Assembly (NCBI RefSeq): GCF_023283825.1
Contig: NZ_JAKILD010000012.1
Location: forward strand, 1 to 64,000
DNA length: 64,000 bases
Reading direction: 5' to 3'
DNA from: Shewanella olleyana
Lineage (GTDB): Bacteria > Pseudomonadota > Gammaproteobacteria > Enterobacterales > Shewanellaceae
Part shown: positions 9,126-19,740 of the stretch, piece after piece
Layout: the number at the start of each line of letters is the position of its first letter
How positions within the stretch are numbered: the stretch's first letter is position 1
Notes under the pieces: model-generated
Told to the model about the DNA's origin: nothing
Databases searched by the model: none
The model's input: only the letters and a program-made list of their open reading frames with translations
Position numbers and translations under genes: made by a program

Positions 9126-9248
9126 GCTTTAAGCTTATTAAACCTCACTGTTACATTATAAAGCAACTGATTGATATTGATGATGCGTTATAACAAGATA
9201 AACTAATTGTTAGTTTGAGCATTTTTTAGCACAAATAACAGATAGTCT

Positions 9249-9277
9249 AAAAACCGCCTTTATGGCGGTTTTTTTAT
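9249..9277 (+). terminator. Terminator of the DUF3718 gene
   Basis: 10-bp stem aaaaaccgcc/ggcggttttt with loop tttat and seven T after the stem core. Confidence 0.88.
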
Positions 9278-9310
9278 GGGCCAAATATTAGGGATGGTTA
9301 ATGATAAATT

Positions 9311-9473
9311 TATACCAGTCGGGATAAATATGTGTTCAGATATTGCGTAGGGAAAATCGCTTAGATCAAGGCAGGAATTGCAGCTAGCTAGTTGCTCTAC
9401 CTACAAAATTTTTAACGCAGTTATAAGCGATTTTAACCAGTAAGAATGATCATATTCTAATGCTGATTGGTAT
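9311..9473. mobile_element. MITE-like repeat, copy A
   Basis: A non-coding element of about 163 bp bounded by TATACCAGTC and, at the right end, GATTGGTA (terminal inverted repeats of the TATACCAATC type). The same element occurs in opposite orientation at 47260-47422. Shared internal blocks include the segment around tctacctacaaaattt, the block ccagtaagaatg, and the block aaaatcgcttagatcaaggc. By eye the two copies agree at roughly four bases in five. Confidence 0.75.
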
Positions 9474-9605
9474 TAATGCATAGATCAAAAGTTGTGTTGG
9501 TATTCATTGTATGATTTGTTGGTTGAGTCTAATAACAAACAAGATGTTTGATGAGATATAGATTTAAAAACAGAACTGCTTGTCAGTCATTAATTTAAGA
9601 TATTA

Positions 9606-9629
9606 AAAAAGGCTCCTAAGAGCCTTTTT
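9606..9629 (-). terminator. Terminator of the chemoreceptor gene
   Basis: Perfect 10-bp stem aaaaaggctc/gagccttttt, loop ctaa. It lies 25 bases beyond the stop of the minus-strand chemoreceptor; A and T ends make it usable on both strands. Confidence 0.88.
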
Positions 9630-9653
9630 AGTAAAATGAATGTCTATAGTTGC

Positions 9654-11675
9654 TTAAACTTTAAATTCGCCTACAGAGCTTTGTAGCTCTTCAGATAACA
9701 TTGCAACTTGATGACTTGATTGGGCGGTTTGATCTGCGCCTGTTGCCGTTTCTTCAGATATTGCTGCAATATGTTCAAGCATCTCAGAAACTTGCTGGCT
9801 AACCAAGTTTTGCTCTTGAGCAGCTTGTGCAATGTGGTTACCAGAGTCGTAAGCTTTATGAACAGACTGGCTAATTGTTTCAAGTGCTAAGTTAGCTTGC
9901 TCTGTTTTATCAACACAGCTAGTTGCTTGGCTACGTCCTAGCTCCATCACCGAGACCGCTTGTTGAGCACCTTGCTGCAATACCTCAATCATTTGCTGAA
10001 TTTCACTGGTTGATTCTTGTGTTCTAGAAGCTAGGCTTCGTACTTCGTCAGCAACTACCGCAAATCCTCGACCTTGTTCACCGGCACGTGCAGCTTCAAT
10101 TGCAGCATTCAGTGCAAGTAGATTGGTTTGTTCTGCAATCCCTCTAATAACATCCAGGATTGAGCCAATTGATGCGCTGTCTGAGTGAACTTTATTAATA
10201 ACTTGGCCAGCTTTGGCAACTTCATCCGCTAAAGCGAGAATTGTAAGCTTGTTCTCTTCAGCGAGTGAGCGCATATGCTGAGTTTCTTCATCAGCTTGTT
10301 TGATTTGCTCTAATGCTTGGTCGGCACTCATTGAAACCTGTTGCGCACTTGAGCTTAACTGAGTTGTTGCTGTTGCAACTTGATCAACTTGGCTCTTCTG
10401 TTCTTGAATACCACTTGTGGTTTGAGTCGTAATGGCCGATGTTTCTTCTGCAGCAGCAGCAAGCTGGTTGGAGCGGTCTAAAATGCCAACAATCAGATTA
10501 CGTAAACTATCGACTAAGCTATTACAGTTTTTAGCTAACTCAGCAAATTCATCATGTCCTGAATCATCAAGTTTATGGGTTAAATCACCTGAAGCTAATA
10601 TGTTTAATGCCTGATTTACTTTTGCTAATGAACGAGTTAACGGTTTGACCACCGCGATACTAACCACAATTGAAACAATAATCGCGAGTACAACCACGAA
10701 CATGGTTTTTAAACTGGCCGAATCGATATTTTCAATAGCATCATCACTAATTTGACCTGTAAAACCTTCAATGTTATTGGCTAAATTAACCATTTTTGCA
10801 TTAACTTCTAAGCGATCTTTATCGGTAGCTGCTAGCAATTTTGCTGCTTGTTGATCGTGTTTTAGTTGCTGGCCTTTCAAGGCTATAATAGTGTTACTGT
10901 CATTAATTAATTTAAAAACAGCTTCACTTTCAGCATTCAAATCACTGAGTGTGTTGTCGCTAATGATCCCACGGCCTTGACGATTAATATGCTCAATCTT
11001 TCCGCGTGTATCACTGACCATGTAATCTAGTTCGTTAACGATGACGTTATATTTACTGTCGTCTTTAGCGGCGACTAAATCATAAACGGTAGTAATAATA
11101 TTGATAAAGCTACTGTCTACAACGCCGGCTGTTGCAGCAATACTTTGCTCTGTTGCATCGTCACTCATTTCTAAATCTATTAGATCTAATAAGATTGATG
11201 AAGCTTCATCAGCGCTATCTTCTAAGTCACCACGTAACTGAAGCAACTTCTCATGTTTTATAAGTGCACTTTCATGCTCGTTCAGCATTAAATGGCTGTT
11301 CTTTTCAAAACTTGCATAGCTAGACTTTAACTGGGATAGATTTGAAGAGAATTCTTGTCTGTCAGAAATAAGGTTAGATAATTTATTGAGTGTCTTAGTG
11401 AATTCAGCTGACTCTATATCAATCTTTTTCTCAACAGCTGGGATTTGAGAAGACTCATCAGCATAATAACCAAATAAAATTTGAATTTGCTGCGCACTTA
11501 AATTTTGTGTTAACTCACCTGTTGCAGTAAGGGCTGGTAGGCTGACTTTTTGCAATGTTGAAGTACTATCTTTGATTGTACTATTGGTAAGCAGAGATAC
11601 GCCCCCCAATACAATCAATAGAAGTGTGACAACAGTAAAACCGCCAATAACTCTGGTGGCAACATTAATTTTCAT
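9654..11675 (-). CDS. Methyl-accepting chemotaxis protein
   Basis: 673 residues. N-terminal membrane helix (about 8-30), a long helical periplasmic region of nearly 300 residues, a second membrane helix near 324-343, a HAMP linker, and the cytoplasmic signalling coiled coil whose hairpin tip ([20 protein letters not shown], about 510-530) binds CheA and CheW. The large all-helical sensor part resembles the helical bimodular class rather than a Cache domain; the ligand is unknown. It ends in FKV without a CheR/CheB-docking pentapeptide. GGAG precedes the ATG. Single gene with its own terminator. Confidence 0.93.
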   Translation of the reverse strand: MKINVATRVIGGFTVVTLLLIVLGGVSLLTNSTIKDSTSTLQKVSLPALTATGELTQNLSAQQIQILFGYYADESSQIPAVEKKIDIESAEFTKTLNKLSNLISDRQEFSSNLSQLKSSYASFEKNSHLMLNEHESALIKHEKLLQLRGDLEDSADEASSILLDLIDLEMSDDATEQSIAATAGVVDSSFINIITTVYDLVAAKDDSKYNVIVNELDYMVSDTRGKIEHINRQGRGIISDNTLSDLNAESEAVFKLINDSNTIIALKGQQLKHDQQAAKLLAATDKDRLEVNAKMVNLANNIEGFTGQISDDAIENIDSASLKTMFVVVLAIIVSIVVSIAVVKPLTRSLAKVNQALNILASGDLTHKLDDSGHDEFAELAKNCNSLVDSLRNLIVGILDRSNQLAAAAEETSAITTQTTSGIQEQKSQVDQVATATTQLSSSAQQVSMSADQALEQIKQADEETQHMRSLAEENKLTILALADEVAKAGQVINKVHSDSASIGSILDVIRGIAEQTNLLALNAAIEAARAGEQGRGFAVVADEVRSLASRTQESTSEIQQMIEVLQQGAQQAVSVMELGRSQATSCVDKTEQANLALETISQSVHKAYDSGNHIAQAAQEQNLVSQQVSEMLEHIAAISEETATGADQTAQSSHQVAMLSEELQSSVGEFKV

Positions 11676-11797
11676 AGCATACTCCGGCTGTTATTATTTT
11701 ATCCCGAATTTGTCTCTTGATCGCTCAGGGTAATGTGATCATGTGAGATCTATTAGCTTTATCGGCTAAGGTTTTTATTAGTTTAACAATTTCTTAA

Positions 11798-12613
11798 TTA
11801 TTTTAGTTTTTGCTGAGTAATTTTTTCATTGGTTTCAGCATGCCAAAGTGTCATGTATTCTCCCCAGCAACAGCCAGTATCTAACGCTAATACTTTCTCT
11901 TGGTGAGTCACTCCCATAAGGGCGGCCCAATGACCAAATACTAAAGTGTGGTTTTTCTTTAGTTCTGAATCAAAATCAAACCAAGGCGTAAGACCATTGG
12001 ACTTTTCTTTAAGCGGTTTTTTACAGGCAAAGTCCAAACTGCCATCTGGCTGTAAATAGCGCATACGAGTGAGTGCATTAATACAATATCGTAAGCGAGG
12101 TAAACCCTTCGACTTACTATCCCATAAGTCAGGTGCTTCAGTGTACATTTTCGCGATTAATGCGGATAAATAATCGTCTTTTTTCAGCGCATCACTGACG
12201 GCAAGGGCTTCAGTTTGCAGTGTTTTTAGATCCCATTGTGGTGGCACTCCCGCATGGGTCATTACGATATTGTGTGATGATAATGTTTGCACTAAAGGTT
12301 GCTGTCTTAGCCAATCGATAAGGTTGGTGATATCTTCAGCCGCTAGCAACTCAGCGAGATTATCTTTAGGGTTCGCTCTTTTGAGCTTACCGTGCAGTGC
12401 GAGTAAGTGAAGGTCATGATTGCCTAAAGTGATTTTAACGCTGCCTTCTAAAGATTTTAAGTAACGTAAGGTTTGTAAGGAGCCTTTGCCGCGTGCGACT
12501 AAATCTCCTACTGCCCACAGCTCATCTTTAGCCGGGTTGAAATCAACTTTAGCCAGTAGTAATTGCAGTTCGTCAAAACAGCCTTGTATATCTCCAACGA
12601 AATAATGTGCCAT
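11798..12613 (-). CDS. apaH: Bis(5'-nucleosyl)-tetraphosphatase, symmetrical
   Basis: 271 residues. Hydrolyses Ap4A to two ADP and also decaps Np4-capped RNA. Metallophosphatase motifs: GDIQG (7-11), GDLVARG (36-42) and GNHD (64-67). The frame runs on upstream inside apaG, but the ATG at 12613 gives the family start MAHYFVGDIQG. It lies four bases after the apaG stop, so apaG-apaH are coupled as in E. coli. Last gene of the lptD-surA-pdxA-rsmA-apaG-apaH cluster. Confidence 0.95.
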   Translation of the reverse strand: MAHYFVGDIQGCFDELQLLLAKVDFNPAKDELWAVGDLVARGKGSLQTLRYLKSLEGSVKITLGNHDLHLLALHGKLKRANPKDNLAELLAAEDITNLIDWLRQQPLVQTLSSHNIVMTHAGVPPQWDLKTLQTEALAVSDALKKDDYLSALIAKMYTEAPDLWDSKSKGLPRLRYCINALTRMRYLQPDGSLDFACKKPLKEKSNGLTPWFDFDSELKKNHTLVFGHWAALMGVTHQEKVLALDTGCCWGEYMTLWHAETNEKITQQKLK

Positions 12614-12617
12614 AGTG

Positions 12618-12998
12618 TTATTGCAAAATACCTGGAACGGCCAATCTAAAGGTCGGAATCTCGGCTTTGAAATTATCACCTTGTTCAGTCACCATTCCGT
12701 AACTTCCTTCCATAAAACCAACGGGCGTTTCCATGACTGTGCCACTTGAGTATTGATAAGCGGTATCAGGGTCAATGGTAGGAGTTTCACCTACAACGCC
12801 AGGTCCTTTCACTTCACTCGTATCACCATTTGCATTGGTGATTATCCAATGGCGATCTTTAAGCGTGATAGGGGTTTCACTGAGATTAATAATGGTGATG
12901 GTATAACTAAACAAATACTTTTCATCTTCAGTTGATGATTGTTCTTCTAGGTATTTAGTTTCTACTTTGATTTTTACGTTAGCAGCTACAGAGGTCAT
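12618..12998 (-). CDS. apaG: ApaG/CorD protein
   Basis: 126 residues, a beta-sandwich of the ApaG (DUF525) family, linked in Salmonella to cobalt and magnesium phenotypes; biochemical role unresolved. Conserved LFSYTITIINLS, RHWIITNANG and PVGFMEGSYGM are present. I chose the ATG at 12998, with AGGAAG upstream, over an upstream codon at 13025 that lies inside the intergenic hairpin. It sits between rsmA and apaH, and a terminator-like hairpin directly upstream may attenuate it. Confidence 0.94.
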   Translation of the reverse strand: MTSVAANVKIKVETKYLEEQSSTEDEKYLFSYTITIINLSETPITLKDRHWIITNANGDTSEVKGPGVVGETPTIDPDTAYQYSSGTVMETPVGFMEGSYGMVTEQGDNFKAEIPTFRLAVPGILQ

Positions 12999-13009
12999 TA
13001 AACTTCCTA

Positions 13010-13044
13010 AAAAAAGAAAGGGCAACTTATGAAAAGTGCCCTTT
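13010..13044 (-). terminator. Terminator-like hairpin inside the operon, between rsmA and apaG
   Basis: On the minus strand aaagggca + ctt pairs with aag + tgcccttt (arms at 13037-13044/13034-13036 and 13017-13024/13026-13028), followed by C and seven T. The T run merges with the apaG ribosome-binding site. It has all parts of an intrinsic terminator yet lies between two genes of one operon. Confidence 0.7.
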
Positions 13045-13050
13045 AAAAAT

Positions 13051-13857
13051 CTAACTTTTATCGCAAACCAGATTGGCTAGCGCGACGTATTGTTCAACGC
13101 TTATTTGCTCTGGTCTTAAAGTTGAGTCAATGTTTAGTTGAGTAAACTCTTCATCAGTGATCATTTGCTTTAAGTTATTTCTTAAAGTCTTACGGCGCAT
13201 GTTGAATGCTGTCGTACACAAATGACGAAGGACATTTACATCCTTACAAGGGTAAGGTTTTACATCATAAGGCAATAAACGAACTACTGCTGAATCAACT
13301 TTTGGCGCGGGCTTGAAGCTTTCTGGTGGAACTTCAAGAACGGGCACGACTTTACAGAAATACTGAGCCATGACGGTTAAGCGGCCATAAGCTTTAGTTC
13401 CTGGGCTCGCAGAAAGGCGTAAAACCACTTCTTTTTGTAGCATAAAGTGCATCGTTTCAATTATTTCGGCAAACTCGAAAAGGTGAAACATCAGCGGGGT
13501 AGAGATGTTGTAAGGCAAGTTACCAAACACTTTCATCTTCTTACCATCTTGTTGAAGCTTACTAAAATCAAAATTAAGCGCATCACCTTGGTTGATGGTT
13601 AATTTATCTTTTAGTATTGGGTGAGTTTGCAGACGTTCAACAAGATCTTTATCAAGCTCAACAACAGTTAAGTTATCAACAGCTTCAGCTACTGGTTCAG
13701 TTAATGCACCAAGACCTGGACCGATTTCAACCATAACATGATCATTATCTGGCGAAATAGCGCCCACGATCCTGCTGATGACACTCTCATCAGTTAAGAA
13801 GTTTTGTCCGAAACGTTTTCTGGCCGTGTGGCCTAAATGTACTTTATTGCTGCTCAT
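13051..13857 (-). CDS. rsmA: 16S rRNA dimethyladenosine transferase
   Basis: 268 residues (KsgA). Dimethylates two adjacent adenines in the 3' end loop of 16S rRNA during 30S maturation. FGQNFLTD near residue 17, the SAM-binding [13 protein letters not shown], and the catalytic NLPYNIST motif are all present. It starts seven bases after pdxA and is cotranscribed with it; a terminator-like hairpin follows before apaG. Confidence 0.96.
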   Translation of the reverse strand: MSSNKVHLGHTARKRFGQNFLTDESVISRIVGAISPDNDHVMVEIGPGLGALTEPVAEAVDNLTVVELDKDLVERLQTHPILKDKLTINQGDALNFDFSKLQQDGKKMKVFGNLPYNISTPLMFHLFEFAEIIETMHFMLQKEVVLRLSASPGTKAYGRLTVMAQYFCKVVPVLEVPPESFKPAPKVDSAVVRLLPYDVKPYPCKDVNVLRHLCTTAFNMRRKTLRNNLKQMITDEEFTQLNIDSTLRPEQISVEQYVALANLVCDKS

Positions 13858-13864
13858 TGGAAAT

Positions 13865-14851
13865 TTATTTACTTACTTTTGAGGCCAATTCAATGGCTTT
13901 ATTTAATGCACAGGTAAAACTACCGCAATCTGCTTCACCGCTTCCTGCAAGTTCTAATGCAGTGCCGTGATCGACAGAGGTTCTAATATACGGAAGACCT
14001 AAGGTGATGTTAACCGATTTCCCAAAACCTAAAGATTTAAGTACTGGGAGTCCTTGGTCGTGATACATAGCAAGAACCACATCTGCTTCTTGTAAGTATT
14101 TAGGTTGGAATAGCGTATCAGCAGGCAGTGGCCCGACAATATCAATACCTTGCTCGCGCAGCTCATTAAGAGCAGGGATCATGATATCTATCTCTTCCCG
14201 ACCTAAGTGTCCATCTTCACCTGCATGGGGGTTTAAGCCACATACATAAATCTTTGGTGAAGTGATGCCAAATTTCTGCACTAATTCGCTATGCAAAATT
14301 TGGATAATATGGTGTAAACGTTCGCGAGTAATCGCTTTTGCAACATAAGCTAATGGAATATGAGTGGTCATTAATGCCACTTGCAGCCCTGGAGCTGCAA
14401 GCATCATGACCACATCTTGGCAATTAGCTTGAAGAGCAAAAAATTCGGTATGGCCACTGAATGGAATACCCGCTTGGTTAATGATTCCCTTATGAACAGG
14501 GCCAGTAACCACAGCGGCAAACTCATTACTCATGTTTTTTTCACCAGCGTAACGCAAGGTATCTACAACATAAGCACTGTTTAATTCATTTAACTTGCCA
14601 CATTCAACATCAGCAGCAAGGGTAAAAGGCGCTATCGTCAATGTGCCGGCCTCTTGAGGTTTAGCATCAAGAGTAGGCTGGTAAGGACGTAAGCTCAGTG
14701 GTAAGCCAAGCATTTTAGCTCGGCTGGTTAATAATTGTGGATCTGCACAAACAACTAACTCAGCAGGCCAAGCCTGCTGAGCAAGTTTAATAACAATATC
14801 TGGGCCGATACTCGCCGGTTCACCCGGCGTAATCGCAATTCTTTGTGTCAT
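13865..14851 (-). CDS. pdxA: 4-hydroxythreonine-4-phosphate dehydrogenase
   Basis: 328 residues, family length. Oxidises 4-phosphohydroxy-L-threonine in the DXP-dependent route to pyridoxal phosphate. Starts with [13 protein letters not shown]. The metal-binding histidines fall in GPVHKG/GHTEFF, in CGLNPHAGE, and in MYHDQGL. Located nine bases after surA and seven before rsmA in the classic operon. Confidence 0.95.
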   Translation of the reverse strand: MTQRIAITPGEPASIGPDIVIKLAQQAWPAELVVCADPQLLTSRAKMLGLPLSLRPYQPTLDAKPQEAGTLTIAPFTLAADVECGKLNELNSAYVVDTLRYAGEKNMSNEFAAVVTGPVHKGIINQAGIPFSGHTEFFALQANCQDVVMMLAAPGLQVALMTTHIPLAYVAKAITRERLHHIIQILHSELVQKFGITSPKIYVCGLNPHAGEDGHLGREEIDIMIPALNELREQGIDIVGPLPADTLFQPKYLQEADVVLAMYHDQGLPVLKSLGFGKSVNITLGLPYIRTSVDHGTALELAGSGEADCGSFTCALNKAIELASKVSK

Positions 14852-14860
14852 TAAGTTAGA

Positions 14861-16165
14861 TTAACCTCGCGTACTCTCTGGCTCAAAAACTTCAATGTAA
14901 GCATCTGTACGCATTTCATCTAACCAGTTTTGTAGTTCTTCGTTAAACTTACGACGATAGATTAACTGGTGAGCACGGTTACTATTAAACTGCTCCGTTG
15001 CGTCAGTGGTACGTTTTTCTTCTAGCTGGGCAATGTGCCATCCATGTGTGGTACGGAATGGTTCACTGATTTCATAAATCTCTAGACTGTTCAGTGTTTG
15101 GGCAAATTCAGGCACATAAACAGAAGGTTCAGCCCAACCCAATTCACCACCTTTTGCCCCTGAACCTGGATCTTCAGAATATTGGCGGGCAAGGTCTGCA
15201 AAGTCAGCTTCACCAGAACGTATTTGCGATAAAAAGCTTTCTAACATCGCTTTAGCGCGATCTTCTGAAAGGATTGGAGAAGGCTTCAACAATATGTGAC
15301 GTGAGCGTACTTCTTTAATTTCTTGGGTCTGTAATCCGCGAGCATCCATGATTTTGATGATATGAAAACCTGAACCACTTTTAATCGGGCCAATCACATC
15401 GCCATTTTTGGCATCTGTTACGACTTCAGCAAATAGCGTCGGCATTTCGTTAATGCTCATATAATCCCAAATGCCACCTTCTAGTGCTTTCGGGCCTGAA
15501 GATGATGCAATGGCTGTGCTGCGGAAGTCTTCGCCGTCATTTAAACGTTCTAGTACGATGTTGGCACGTTTGCTTGAAGCTTCAAGTTGCTCACTTGTTG
15601 GGTTGCTTGGCACTTCAATCAAAATATGACCGATTTGGAACTCGACATCTTTAAGGCCTTGCTCTTGGATCATTTTAACTAAGTTATTGATCTCTTGCGG
15701 TGAAACTTGGATACGACGCTGAACTTGGATTCGTTGAATTTCACCAATAGTGATTTCTTCACGCAATTGCTCACGGTACTGGCCAAAGCTCATCCCTTCA
15801 CTTTCAATTTGCTGCTGCATTTGACTAACAGTGAGGTTTTGTTCTTTTGCAATGTTTTCGATGGTTTGATCAAGCTGTAAATCACCAATTGATAAACCAA
15901 TTCTCTCGGCCATTTGTAACTGTAAATGAGTCAGTATTAAACGCTCAATAACCTGAGTACGTAAGGCATTATCAGAAGGTAAGCCTTGACCTGCCTTTTC
16001 AGCATTGGCTTTTACTGAAGTGACCATATGGCTGATTTCGCTTTCTAGTATGATGCCTTCATTTATTTGTACGGCGACGCTATCTAATGGTACGGGAGCG
16101 GCTATCGATACTTGGCTAACAGCCAGAGTAAATAAAGCTAAAATCATTTTCTTACAGTGTTTCAT
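14861..16165 (-). CDS. surA: Periplasmic chaperone and peptidyl-prolyl isomerase SurA
   Basis: 434 residues. A signal peptide (about 1-23, ending SIAA), an N-terminal chaperone domain, two parvulin (PpiC) domains (about 175-275 and 285-385; VEFQIGHILIEVP and RSRHILLKPS begin them), and a C-terminal helix. It escorts outer-membrane proteins to the Bam complex and helps fold LptD, the next gene upstream. The frame extends six codons further to a GTG, but the ATG at 16165 gives a proper signal peptide. 134 bases separate it from lptD. Confidence 0.95.
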   Translation of the reverse strand: MKHCKKMILALFTLAVSQVSIAAPVPLDSVAVQINEGIILESEISHMVTSVKANAEKAGQGLPSDNALRTQVIERLILTHLQLQMAERIGLSIGDLQLDQTIENIAKEQNLTVSQMQQQIESEGMSFGQYREQLREEITIGEIQRIQVQRRIQVSPQEINNLVKMIQEQGLKDVEFQIGHILIEVPSNPTSEQLEASSKRANIVLERLNDGEDFRSTAIASSSGPKALEGGIWDYMSINEMPTLFAEVVTDAKNGDVIGPIKSGSGFHIIKIMDARGLQTQEIKEVRSRHILLKPSPILSEDRAKAMLESFLSQIRSGEADFADLARQYSEDPGSGAKGGELGWAEPSVYVPEFAQTLNSLEIYEISEPFRTTHGWHIAQLEEKRTTDATEQFNSNRAHQLIYRRKFNEELQNWLDEMRTDAYIEVFEPESTRG

Positions 16166-16299
16166 CCACAGAATCCTTGGCACTTAAATTTTTTAATTAT
16201 TATTGGCACGTTCGCCAAAATAGTGTTGTTAACGTTTAATAGGACTATTTGTTTTCCACTAGGTTCAGCAATCTATCACAAATGATGCATAAATGATGG

Positions 16300-18600
16300 C
16301 TAATTGCTTAAGTAAAGTGGTTTACGATAGTTAAATAACCCTTCATCTAACATATCTTCAACACCGAGAGGGCCAGAACCACCTAAACCTTTAATAATAA
16401 AGTTGAGGTATACGCCGCTCTCAAATTGTTCTCTAGCATCAAGGCTTGGGTTTAGATCATCATCATAATTGGTTTTAATACGGTAATGGTAACTCAAGCG
16501 CATTGCCCAGCAGCATGACTCATACTGAACGCCAGTGTAGGTTTCGATACTGCGAGATTCATTAATATCGTAATAAAAATTACCTACAAAATACAAATCA
16601 TCATTGATTGGCCAAGAGGTTCTCATACCAACTTGAGAGATATCAACGCGGTCATTAGTATTAGTATTCAATAAGTCAGGTACATAGCGGTAGCTGAATT
16701 GAAGTAATTTATCATTACTCGGTCTAAAATCTAAGGTTACTTCACTCTTTTTCGTGTCACCGTTTTCAGTATCAAATTGAACTGCACCACTGATAAACCA
16801 ATCTTCATAAAGATTGGCATCTATTTCTGCGGCTAATACAGAAGTCGACGGGGCTGCTTCTATATTCTCATCCGTGAAGTTAATCTTGCTGTTTTCGAAA
16901 AAGATGATTTGGCCAATACTGAATTTAAATTTTTCAATATTTGCATCGTCAAACAACCGAGTTGTCACACCTAGAGTCATTTGGTTTGCATCAGCAACTC
17001 TATCTAAACCTGAGTAGCGTCTATCCCTAAATAGACCGAAATAATCTTCTTGCAGTTGGGCAGAATCATAAATTCCGATGTTATCTTGGTCTTCATAACC
17101 AACATATAGGTATTGAAATTGAGGCTCCAATGTTTGTTTAAAGTCAGCATCGAATAAATGAGTTTGACGCTCGAAGTTGACTTGACCGTGAAGCCGAACT
17201 TGCGGGATTGTACGGTTAACAGAGTCTTCTAGTTCACTGCTTTCATCGATATTATTTTGCCAGTATTGGGTTTGCAGTAGTTTAACTTCACTGGTTAGTG
17301 AGCCTGCAGGCCCTTGAATTGGTAGTGTAATACTCGGTTCCATGTGTAATCGAGTCGCTGTCGAGTATTCATTTTCTTTGTGTTGGAAGTTAGTTAACTC
17401 AGAATTGAATTTAAAGTCTAACCCTTCCCAAAAGTTATTCGTTTGATAATTAAAGTTAAGTTGCGGCATAACCTGATAAGGGACTTCATCTTCACCGAGC
17501 ACTTTAATATCTTGGACTTTCATACCGAAATCCCAATCTTTTTCAAAGTAATTGATTTCACCAACACGTGACAGCTGATTATCGGTCGAGCGATTGACGT
17601 CAGAACTTAAATCATTGAAATAGTTATTGTCTGAAACATCAGTAAAGTTTGCCTGTACCCGCCAGTTTTCATTGATGGATCCTTGATGACGCCAATGGTA
17701 GAGGTATCGGTCAGGACTATTGTCGAGTTTGTCATCATTGGCTAAATATTCGAGGTTGAATTGACCATCTTGGTCTTCACCAGCCAAGTAACGGAATTCA
17801 GTTTTGGAGTAAAATCCACGGGACGACATATAAGTTGGGGTAAAGGTTAAATCGTATTCAGGAGCAATATTCCAATAATAAGGTACACTGACTTCCACAC
17901 CATTAGTGGTACTGGTACTGAAACCTGGGAATAAAAAGCCTGATTTACGTTTATCTGAAACAGGGATAGTCATGTAAGGCACATACATAACTGGTACACC
18001 TGCAATTCGAATTTTAGCTTCCCAAATTTCTCCCCACTCTTCAGTGCTATCAATTTTGATCTCTTTTGCTTCTAACAGCCAAGAATTATCTCCGACAGGA
18101 CAAGTGGTAAAATTGGTATTCTTTAATTCAAGGTTATTTTGCTCTGTTACTTTTAGTTGCTCGGCATCACCATGAATCTGCTGGCCGTGTAACCAATACT
18201 GCGCACCTTTTAACGTTGCGCTATTAGAAAGCATCTGAGCATTGAGAGAGTCTGCCGTAACGGTAAACATTTCATCGGAAAAAATTAAGTTGCCATTGGC
18301 GTCTAGCTGTTCATTTTTTTGGTCCAAAATAGCTTCATCTGCACTAATGTGACGAGCGCCTTGGCTGAAACTAACGTTACCAGAAAAATGGGCTTTATCT
18401 CCCATAGCAGCTTCGGAGCGATCTGAAATGATCACAATATCTTCTGCTGATAAATTAGGGACTTGTTGACGTTCGTCAATAGAGCTAGAAACCGGAGGGT
18501 TAATTACACAATGAAGCTCAACCGCTTCTGTGTCAGAGGGTTCTTGTGCCAAGACTAGGTTAGGTAACAGGCTTAATGCCAGAAAGTAGCGGATCTGCAT
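16300..18600 (-). CDS. lptD: LPS-assembly outer-membrane protein LptD
   Basis: 766 residues. Signal peptide (about 1-18), a periplasmic OstA jellyroll domain, and a C-terminal beta-barrel that, with LptE, inserts lipopolysaccharide into the outer membrane. The four cysteines needed for the inter-domain disulfides are present: Cys31, Cys167, Cys696 and Cys697, matching the E. coli pattern. The N-terminal motif GDKAHFSGNVSFSQG is typical. First gene of the surA operon; divergent from amgK. Confidence 0.96.
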   Translation of the reverse strand: MQIRYFLALSLLPNLVLAQEPSDTEAVELHCVINPPVSSSIDERQQVPNLSAEDIVIISDRSEAAMGDKAHFSGNVSFSQGARHISADEAILDQKNEQLDANGNLIFSDEMFTVTADSLNAQMLSNSATLKGAQYWLHGQQIHGDAEQLKVTEQNNLELKNTNFTTCPVGDNSWLLEAKEIKIDSTEEWGEIWEAKIRIAGVPVMYVPYMTIPVSDKRKSGFLFPGFSTSTTNGVEVSVPYYWNIAPEYDLTFTPTYMSSRGFYSKTEFRYLAGEDQDGQFNLEYLANDDKLDNSPDRYLYHWRHQGSINENWRVQANFTDVSDNNYFNDLSSDVNRSTDNQLSRVGEINYFEKDWDFGMKVQDIKVLGEDEVPYQVMPQLNFNYQTNNFWEGLDFKFNSELTNFQHKENEYSTATRLHMEPSITLPIQGPAGSLTSEVKLLQTQYWQNNIDESSELEDSVNRTIPQVRLHGQVNFERQTHLFDADFKQTLEPQFQYLYVGYEDQDNIGIYDSAQLQEDYFGLFRDRRYSGLDRVADANQMTLGVTTRLFDDANIEKFKFSIGQIIFFENSKINFTDENIEAAPSTSVLAAEIDANLYEDWFISGAVQFDTENGDTKKSEVTLDFRPSNDKLLQFSYRYVPDLLNTNTNDRVDISQVGMRTSWPINDDLYFVGNFYYDINESRSIETYTGVQYESCCWAMRLSYHYRIKTNYDDDLNPSLDAREQFESGVYLNFIIKGLGGSGPLGVEDMLDEGLFNYRKPLYLSN

Positions 18601-18732
18601 TTTAATTAATGATTTGAATTCTTAGTCTAGACAAAATGAATCGAAAAAAAGCCGCAGCTAACAATTTATCTTTAGCTGTTTCCAAGTGTAATGTGGCTAT
18701 AATAAAGCAATTTTCCAATAAGAGCCATTGAG

Positions 18733-19737
18733 ATGAGTTTATCTGATACAAGATTTATTTTATTAACGAACTGGTTAAGTCAATATTTCAAGACAGAAGT
18801 GTCTGTAGAACTTATATGCGGAGATGCCAGTTTTCGTCGTTACTTTCGAGTTCAACATTTAGCAAACTCTTATATCGTCTCTGATTCACCTATTGAGCTG
18901 GTTCCTATTTTACCTTTCATTCAAATGGCCGATGCTTATAAAAAAGCGGGTCTGTTAGTCCCTGAAATAATTGCTCAAGATGATAAAAATGGTTTTGTTT
19001 TACAGTCAGATTTAGGTGATGAGCAGCTTTTAAATCAATTAAATGAGGAAACCGCGACCCAGCTTTATCAAAAAGCGTTGGCATTGTTACCTCAAGTTGC
19101 CGCTGTAACTGAGACAGAAAATGGCCCACTTCCTACCTATGACCAAGCATTTGTGAAGCGAGAATTGGATATTTTCGTTGAGTGGTTGTTGATTAAGCAT
19201 TTAGGTATAACGTTATCTGAACAAGATAAATCGATAATTGAAAATGCATTTGCTGAATTGACAGTGTCTGCGCTTGAGCAGCCTGCATTCGGCATGCATC
19301 GAGATTTCCATAGCCGAAATATTTTAGTGGTTGATAAAGCATTAGCTTTAATCGATTTTCAAGATGCTGTTATCGGCCCTGTGACTTATGATGCCGTTTC
19401 ATTGCTGAGAGACTGTTATATAAAATGGCCTGTAGAGGTTATTGATACGCTAAAGCATGAGCACTTTACATTATGCCAAAATAATCAATTAATTAGTGAA
19501 AGTGTTACCTTTGAGCAATATCAGTCTTGGTTTGACTTGATGGGTTTGCAGCGACATATAAAAGCGGCAGGGATATTTGCCAGATTAAATCATCGTGATG
19601 CTAAATCAGGTTACTTAAAAGATATTCCACTCACATTGTCTTATATCGTTGAAATAGCTGCCTTGTATCCCAAGCTAATGCCATTTAGTCAATGGGTTGA
19701 GCAACATGTTTTAACTAGAATGAGTGATAAAGGATAA
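18733..19737 (+). CDS. amgK: N-acetylmuramate/N-acetylglucosamine anomeric kinase
   Basis: 334 residues, aminoglycoside-phosphotransferase fold. Catalytic loop HRDFHSRN at 189-196 (Asp191) and the metal-binding DFQDAVIGP from 208. The N-terminal lobe has GDASFRRYFRV at 30-40. AmgK phosphorylates the anomeric C1 of MurNAc or GlcNAc in the recycling route that bypasses de novo UDP-MurNAc synthesis, described in Pseudomonas. The call rests on fold plus context: it is next to murU (3-base gap) and divergent from lptD, the arrangement also found in Pseudomonas. Confidence 0.88.
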   Translation: MSLSDTRFILLTNWLSQYFKTEVSVELICGDASFRRYFRVQHLANSYIVSDSPIELVPILPFIQMADAYKKAGLLVPEIIAQDDKNGFVLQSDLGDEQLLNQLNEETATQLYQKALALLPQVAAVTETENGPLPTYDQAFVKRELDIFVEWLLIKHLGITLSEQDKSIIENAFAELTVSALEQPAFGMHRDFHSRNILVVDKALALIDFQDAVIGPVTYDAVSLLRDCYIKWPVEVIDTLKHEHFTLCQNNQLISESVTFEQYQSWFDLMGLQRHIKAAGIFARLNHRDAKSGYLKDIPLTLSYIVEIAALYPKLMPFSQWVEQHVLTRMSDKG

Positions 19738-19740
19738 ACG

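Noticed and set aside
16005..16187. Plus-strand 60-residue frame over the surA start
   Set aside because: It is antisense to the signal peptide of surA and has no ribosome-binding site or family likeness.
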